Source: Calditrichaeota bacterium AABM5.125.24 (GTDB lineage Bacteria > Electryoneota > AABM5-125-24 > Hatepunaeales > Hatepunaeaceae). From it: DNA of 9,983 bases. The stretch lies in contig MWJR01000104.1 of assembly GCA_002127415.1 (NCBI GenBank), positions 1 through 9,983 of the forward strand, written 5' to 3'. The translations under genes and the position numbers were made by a program. Under the pieces are notes generated by a model that saw only the letters and a program-made list of their open reading frames with translations, searched no databases and was not told the DNA's origin. Below, in pieces: positions 7,251 through 9,983 of this stretch. The stretch's first letter is position 1. Each line of letters starts with the position of its first letter.

Positions 7251-7311
7251 GTGAGGAAGTCGGGAACAACAGCTATCGGGTTGCGCTGCGATTGAAACCT
7301 CGCAGAAACAA
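7251..7311 (+). repeat. Family R repeat, copy 5 (diverged)
   Basis: The 5' half is mostly different (GAAGTCGGGAACAACAGC). The 3' half, GGGTTGCGCTGCGATTGAAA (7278-7297), matches the core with one A-to-C change. The upstream hairpin is rebuilt with other bases: CAAC (7266-7269) can pair with GTTG (7280-7283). Confidence 0.72.
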
Positions 7312-7330
7312 ATAGACGAACAACATCAAT

Positions 7331-7591
7331 ATGGGCAAGTATGAAAAATTAGTAAATCTAATTCTAAGTGGTAAATCCGATGCTAATATCGCGTTCAACG
7401 AATTGTGTAATTTGATGTTGAAGCTTGGGTTTCAAGTTCGCACGCGCGGCAGCCATAAAATATACAGAAAGAGCGGAATTCCGGACTTGATCAACCTGCA
7501 ACGGGAGGGAAGCAAAGCCAAAGTCTATCAGGTTCGCAAGGTTCGGGAAACCATTCTGAAATATAATCTCAAGTTGAACGGGGATGCATAA
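7331..7591 (+). CDS. hicA: HicA-family toxin, unit with hicA first
   Basis: An 86-residue HicA, longer than its neighbours because of an N-terminal extension (MGKYEKLVNLILSGKSDANI) before the usual helix FNELCNLMLKLGFQVRTRG. The catalytic GSHKIYR has His42, and INLQREGSKAKVYQVRKVRE completes the fold. This variant (GSHKIY with LINLQ and Y-V-VR) is the subfamily that precedes its hicB. The start at 7331 has no clear ribosome binding site in AACAACATCAAT. The last eight bases overlap hicB (ATGCATAA), a tight coupling opposite in order to the other units. Confidence 0.9.
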   Translation: MGKYEKLVNLILSGKSDANIAFNELCNLMLKLGFQVRTRGSHKIYRKSGIPDLINLQREGSKAKVYQVRKVRETILKYNLKLNGDA

Positions 7592-7796
7592 ATACGAAAT
7601 AATAATATTCTGGGACGATACTGACAAGTGTTACATCTCTGAGGTCCCGGAACTGCCCGGCTGCATGGCGCACGGCGCAACCTACGACGACGCCTTGAAG
7701 AGCGCCCAGGACGCCATTCAACTCTGGCTGGACACCGCGCGGGAGTTCGGCGACCCGATCCCGGAGCCGAAAGGGCGAAAGTTAATGTTCGCATAA
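7584..7796 (+). CDS. hicB: HicB-family antitoxin, follows hicA
   Basis: A 70-residue HicB of the most typical kind: IIIFWDDTDKCYISEVPELP, then GCMAHGATYDDALKSAQDAI, then QLWLDTAREFGDPIPEPKGR. ELPGC-A-GAT-DDAL is the family signature, and DPIPEP marks the C-terminal strand. No DNA-binding domain is added. The start at 7584 overlaps the end of hicA by eight bases. It is more GC-rich than its hicA partner. The TAA is the first codon of repeat R6. Confidence 0.94.
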   Translation: MHKYEIIIFWDDTDKCYISEVPELPGCMAHGATYDDALKSAQDAIQLWLDTAREFGDPIPEPKGRKLMFA

Positions 7797-7866
7797 ACCC
7801 GCAAAAAGGCGGGGGAAGGGGAAGAAGCCGACAGGTTGCGATGTGATTGAAACCTGGTGGGGACGA
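7794..7866 (+). repeat. Family R repeat, copy 6
   Basis: It starts at the hicB stop (TAAACCCGC). CCCGC-AAAAAG-GCGGG forms a small hairpin right after the stop, better than in the other copies. The core at 7825-7851 differs from copies 2-4 at two places (C to A, and C to T in the hairpin loop). The tail is CCTGGTGGGGACGA. Confidence 0.8.
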
Positions 7867-7890
7867 TAAAATTTAAACAAGGATTTTGAA

Positions 7891-8370
7891 ATGAAGAGCG
7901 GAAGTTTCGTCTTGATCATTGTGCTTGTCAGCGCGATTTTATCGGGTTGCACTGTCGCGAAAATTAGTGGAAAAGGTCCAATCCCGATAATTCTTAATCA
8001 ACCTCAAGTAAAAGTGGAGGTTGTTCAGAATCTCAGCGTCAGTAGGATGGTCGCATTCGATTATACAAATTCCTTTGATGTTTCGGAGATACTTTCTGAA
8101 ACATTATTTGGAACAGATGCTGATGCCATTATCAACTGCACAATCGTAATCAAGAATACACCAACAGATTTTCTTGTCAATCTGATTACATTGGGCATCG
8201 CAGCAGCAAAGACGGTAGAGATCAAGGGACAGGTTGTAAAAGCCCCGGAGGGGCTCAGTAATTTACGTTTGCCTGAGAAAAACAAGTTTGTCCATCTGAA
8301 AGATGTCGATAACGTGGTGAGATTGACCAAAGGAAACGAGGAAAGCTTAACCATCCTTCTGAAAGAATAA
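7891..8370 (+). CDS. Small lipoprotein of unknown function
   Basis: A 159-residue protein with a signal peptide (MKSGSFVLIIVLVSAILSGC) whose lipobox LSGC puts the lipidated cysteine at residue 20. The mature part contains VSRMVAFDYTNSFDVSEILS, then TDADAIINCTIVIKNTPTDF, then LVNLITLGIAAAKTVEIKGQ. From memory, this resembles a family of uncharacterised small envelope lipoproteins with an AFDYT-FDV-E-L/DADA-IN/FVNL-TLGIA pattern. The start at 7891 has a good AAGGA at 7879-7883. It is the only non-toxin-antitoxin cargo with a clear family look in the array, lying between repeat R6 and repeat B1. It has no partner gene. No role can be read from the sequence. Confidence 0.85.
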   Translation: MKSGSFVLIIVLVSAILSGCTVAKISGKGPIPIILNQPQVKVEVVQNLSVSRMVAFDYTNSFDVSEILSETLFGTDADAIINCTIVIKNTPTDFLVNLITLGIAAAKTVEIKGQVVKAPEGLSNLRLPEKNKFVHLKDVDNVVRLTKGNEESLTILLKE

Positions 8371-8380
8371 TTAAAAGACT

Positions 8381-8454
8381 TTTCCACTCTTTGACACCCC
8401 GTCGGTCGGCTTGGTTGCTCTTGGCCGGCCGGACGTGATGTTTGCAAGGGGTGT
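8381..8454 (+). repeat. Family B repeat, copy 1: boxA-like plus hairpin
   Basis: ACTCTTTGACA (8386-8396) matches the 16S-leader boxA at ten consecutive positions. It is followed by CCCCGTCGGTCGG and GGCCGGCCGGAC, which can form a GC-rich stem with one bulge (GTC-GGTCGG with CCGGCC-GAC). The 48 bases 8387-8434 match copy 3 at 46 positions. CACCCC (8395-8400) can also pair with GGGGTG (8448-8453). No gene lies in it. Confidence 0.8.
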
Positions 8455-8485
8455 TGACGTTGATCAACCAGGATAAGAGGATTTG

Positions 8486-8707
8486 ATGTCTTACAATATG
8501 TCAAACAAATTTCAACTTGAATACTGGGAAGATGGAGGCTGGCTGGTGGGGCGGCTGAAGGGAATCCCCGGCGTTTTCAGCCAAGGCGCGACGCTTAAGG
8601 AGTTGATCGAGAACATCAAGGACGCCTACCGACTGATGATCGAGTCGGATGAGCCTCTACCAGTCGAAATCGAAACTAAATATATTGAGATAGAACTTGC
8701 CGTATGA
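8486..8707 (+). CDS. hicB: HicB-family antitoxin, unit 4
   Basis: A 73-residue HicB beginning MSYNMSNKFQLEYWEDGGWL. The GRLKGIPGVFSQGATLKELI region is the family signature, followed by the helix ENIKDAYRLMIES and the strand LPVEIETKYIEIELAV. I use ATG 8486, preceded by AGAGG at 8476-8480, instead of the in-frame TTG at 8483. The ATG at 8498 (MSNKF) is another possibility. The C-terminal end overlaps the hicA start (ATGA). Confidence 0.92.
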   Translation: MSYNMSNKFQLEYWEDGGWLVGRLKGIPGVFSQGATLKELIENIKDAYRLMIESDEPLPVEIETKYIEIELAV

Positions 8708-8883
8708 AGCGGCATGAACTGCTGAAGAAGTTGCACGAAAAGGGTTGTCATTTGCTGAAGCACGGTAGTCGCCACGATATTTATCATAATCCTTCAAATG
8801 GAAGGAAAGCTCCGGTTTCGCGACATAATGAAATCCCGGACAGCTTGTGCCGGTTAATATTCAGGCAATTGGGACTCGACTAA
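8704..8883 (+). CDS. hicA: HicA-family toxin, unit 4 (59 residues)
   Basis: The protein is short and would be missed by a 60-residue cut-off. It reads MKRHELLKKLHEKGCHLLKH, then GSRHDIYHNPSNGRKAPVSR, then HNEIPDSLCRLIFRQLGLD. All elements of HicA are present: first helix, GSRHDIYH with the catalytic His24, a PVSRHNEI turn, and a second helix ending in RQLGLD. ATG 8704 overlaps the hicB TGA (ATGA), the usual coupling. The full length and intact motifs argue for a working toxin. Confidence 0.93.
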   Translation: MKRHELLKKLHEKGCHLLKHGSRHDIYHNPSNGRKAPVSRHNEIPDSLCRLIFRQLGLD

Positions 8884-8911
8884 ATAGAATAATAGTAAAG
8901 TATTCATATCA

Positions 8912-8975
8912 TATTCCCCGCTCTTTGACACCCCTATCGCCCGGCGGGGCTCTTTAGAACAGGCGGGATGGGGGA
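8912..8975 (+). repeat. Family B repeat, copy 2: boxA-like, second boxA-like, hairpin
   Basis: CGCTCTTTGACA (8919-8930) is the boxA-like block. The following DNA differs from copies 1 and 3 but can still fold imperfectly (CCCC at 8931-8934 with GGGG at 8970-8974, and GCCCG with CGGGC-like bases). A second boxA-like GGCTCTTTAGAACA (8948-8961) lies inside, which is the E. coli boxA with one extra G. Confidence 0.7.
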
Positions 8976-8980
8976 AGTGA

Positions 8981-9008
8981 TCAAGTGAGCAAGTAATCAA
9001 GTAATCAA
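8981..9008. repeat. Short tandem repeat, 8-base unit
   Basis: TCAAGTGA, GCAAGTAA, TCAAGTAA and a partial TCAAGG follow each other. It lies between repeat B2 and the next hicB and has no visible function. Confidence 0.6.
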
Positions 9009-9033
9009 GGTATCCGGATATTTTATAAGCTCA

Positions 9034-9303
9034 ATGAAGCGTAAGACCACACATGTTGCTGTAACAAGCGGCAACGAAAATATCTACCGCTATCGCGTCG
9101 TCATCTACCGCGACGAAGATGGCGTATATATAGCTGAATGTCCGGCTCTTCAGGGTTGTGTGACCGACGGCGCCACCTTTGAAGAGGCGCTGGATATGAT
9201 TAAGGATGCGATCGCCTTGAATGTCCGAGCGCGATTGAAAATGGGCGACCCAATCCCTGTTGAGAGCGATTTGATACAGACCGAAGTAAGCGTGGCGGTG
9301 TGA
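9034..9303 (+). CDS. hicB: HicB-family antitoxin, unit 5
   Basis: An 89-residue HicB. It has an N-terminal extension (MKRKTTHVAVTSGNENIYRY) followed by the canonical fold: RVVIYRDEDGVYIAECPALQ, then GCVTDGATFEEALDMIKDAI, a helix to about residue 68, and the C-terminal GDPIPVESDLIQTEVSVAV. ECPALQGC-T-GAT-EEAL is a strong HicB signature. The ATG at 9034 has no obvious ribosome binding site (ATAAGCTCA). The last four bases overlap the hicA GTG. It is the longest HicB here, but it still has no DNA-binding domain. Confidence 0.93.
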   Translation: MKRKTTHVAVTSGNENIYRYRVVIYRDEDGVYIAECPALQGCVTDGATFEEALDMIKDAIALNVRARLKMGDPIPVESDLIQTEVSVAV

Positions 9304-9527
9304 GCCATAAGCTGCCGGTTCTCAAAGTTCGAGAATTCGTGTCCATCATCAAACGGAAGGGATTCCGGAAGACCGACCAGAGTGGCAGCCACGCAACCTA
9401 CCGGCACCCGGATGGAAGATGGGGAACGGTTTCAATTCATATGGGAAAGGATATTCCAAAAGGGACACTCAGAAGCCTAATGAGGCAGATGGGACTGACA
9501 ATTGATGACTTGAGGCAGTCAAGATGA
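9300..9527 (+). CDS. hicA: HicA-family toxin, unit 5 (GTG start)
   Basis: A 75-residue HicA with all typical parts: LPVLKVREFVSIIKRKGFRK, the catalytic QSGSHATYRHPDGR with His31, TVSIHMGKDIPKGTLRSLMR and the C-terminal QMGLTIDDL. The H-KGTLRS-LRQ-GL-DD-L ending is the best-known HicA form. GTG 9300 overlaps hicB's TGA (GTGA). Its own TGA (9525-9527) overlaps an ATG (9524) that begins the broken antitoxin-like gene, making a three-gene coupled string. Confidence 0.95.
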   Translation: MSHKLPVLKVREFVSIIKRKGFRKTDQSGSHATYRHPDGRWGTVSIHMGKDIPKGTLRSLMRQMGLTIDDLRQSR

Positions 9528-9738
9528 AAAGAAGGAGATTGATGAAGTTGACGAGGTATTGCCGCATTACGACTTCAGCGGCGGCGTGCGCGGCAAGTAT
9601 GCAGAGAGGGTTCGTCGCGGAACAAATCTGGTTCTGCTGGAACCCGACGTCGCTAAAATCTATCCTGACGCTGAATCTTTGAATAAAGTATTGCGAACTG
9701 TCGCTGGTATTGTTAAATTGACTATCGTGAAGAAGTAG
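9524..9738 (+). pseudogene. Antitoxin-like small protein with a one-base frameshift after the start
   Basis: Frame 1 (9523-9738) reads EIDEVDEVLPHYDFSGGVRG, then KYAERVRRGTNLVLLEPDVA, then KIYPDAESLNKVLRTVAGIV and KLTIVKK. This is a familiar small family (-YDFS-GVRGKYA-RY--GTN-V-L-PDVA--FPD-ESVN-ALR) that often neighbours toxin genes. That recollection was not checked by a search. The frame has no ATG or GTG start. The ATG at 9524-9526, overlapping the hicA stop, is in another frame and reads MKRRRLMK. One extra A in the run after the ATG would give MKKKEIDEVDE and restore a full protein of about 72 residues. So this is a one-base deletion, a sequencing error, or a frameshifting site. Confidence 0.72.
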
Positions 9739-9756
9739 TCCAATCATACTAAATTT

Positions 9757-9874
9757 CCGCTCTTTGACACCCCGTCGGTCGGCCTGGTCGCTCTTGGCCG
9801 GCCGGACCGAACCCCGTGACAGCAGGCTGTTGCCGTTCATTATTGGACGTTAGCTTCAGGCTGCGGGGTCGGTC
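9757..9874 (+). repeat. Family B repeat, copy 3: boxA-like plus hairpins
   Basis: CGCTCTTTGACA (9758-9769) is followed by the same GC-rich hairpin as copy 1 (9760-9807, two T/C differences). Downstream, GACCGAACCCCG (9805-9816) pairs with CGGGG-TCGGTC (9864-9874), enclosing a spacer with GACAGCAGGCTGTTGCC. It is the last B copy before the window ends. Confidence 0.78.
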
Positions 9875-9983
9875 GAAGTGAAGAGCTTTTGATCATCTGC
9901 CGTGAACGGAAACAGTCGATTTCGGATTGCGAATTGCGGAATGCGTCCGGTAACTGCCGGACGAAATCCAAGACTCCAAATCC
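9875..9983. other. Non-coding tail with one perfect hairpin
   Basis: No open reading frame is supported here. CGTCCGG (9944-9950), TAACTG, CCGGACG (9957-9963) is a perfect 7-bp hairpin without a following T-run. Short imperfect repeats of GGATTGCG/GAATTGCGGAAT occur at about 9923-9942. No 23S 5' end was recognised before the window stops. Confidence 0.5.

Noticed and set aside
5298..7866. R repeats end in GATTGAAAC, similar to many CRISPR repeat ends
   Set aside because: Copies are 400-560 bases apart with genes between them. There are no short uniform spacers and no cas genes in view.
9524..9531. Programmed frameshifting for the antitoxin-like gene
   Set aside because: ATGAAAAGA is not a standard X-XXY-YYZ slippery site and no stimulatory hairpin is obvious nearby. 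A one-base deletion or read error is simpler.
5811..9874. Integron cassette array with attC sites
   Set aside because: The R and B repeats lack consistently placed RYYYAAC and GTTRRRY ends. Single matches (GCCTAAC at 6332, GTTAGGT at 5894) occur without a paired partner. No integrase gene is in the window.
9944..9963. Intrinsic terminator at the right end
   Set aside because: The hairpin is perfect but no T-run follows on either strand.
9875..9983. Start of the 23S gene at the right edge
   Set aside because: No match to the conserved 23S 5' end was seen within the window, so it is not annotated.

Overview
The window comes from an uncultured Gram-negative bacterium. A full-length bacterial 16S rRNA gene (3248-4791) carries the standard universal motifs, and two proteins have lipoprotein signal peptides. 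I cannot place the phylum from memory. The 16S and the Ig/beta-helix lipoprotein look like the little-cultured FCB-type or candidate-phylum lineages, but that is a weak inference. All supported genes lie on the + strand.

Region 1 (61-3015) is a two-gene operon. It has a large lipoprotein with five Ig-like repeats and a C-terminal beta-helix, followed 18 bases later by a 150-residue protein I do not recognise. The lipoprotein gene carries an in-frame insertion of hairpin-rich repeat DNA, and its 3' third is much more AT-rich than the rest.

Region 2 (3016-5204) is the first half of a ribosomal RNA operon. It has a near-consensus promoter (TTGACA-17-TATATT), a leader with a boxA antitermination element, a pre-16S processing stem, the 16S gene, and a spacer with tRNA-Ile(GAT) and tRNA-Ala(TGC). 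The 23S gene expected next does not appear anywhere in the remaining 4.8 kb.

Region 3 (5205-9983) is an array of very small genes, mostly toxin-antitoxin pairs, read in the same direction as the 16S. Five HicA/HicB pairs are present (one in the order hicA-hicB), plus one DUF4258-like/DUF2283 pair, one pair of tiny membrane proteins, one small lipoprotein and one frameshifted antitoxin-like gene. The units are separated by two families of imperfect intergenic repeats. Family R (six copies, 5298-7866) has an invariant core able to form two small hairpins. Family B (three copies, 8381-9807) begins with the same CTCTTTGACA boxA-like sequence found in the 16S leader.

The main hypothesis is that the array is a modular cassette island inside the 16S-23S spacer. 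It would be read by the rRNA promoter and its antiterminating polymerase, with the boxA element copied along with the cassettes. This depends on whether a 23S gene lies just beyond the right edge. The alternatives are a natural 16S-23S separation or a chimeric assembly.
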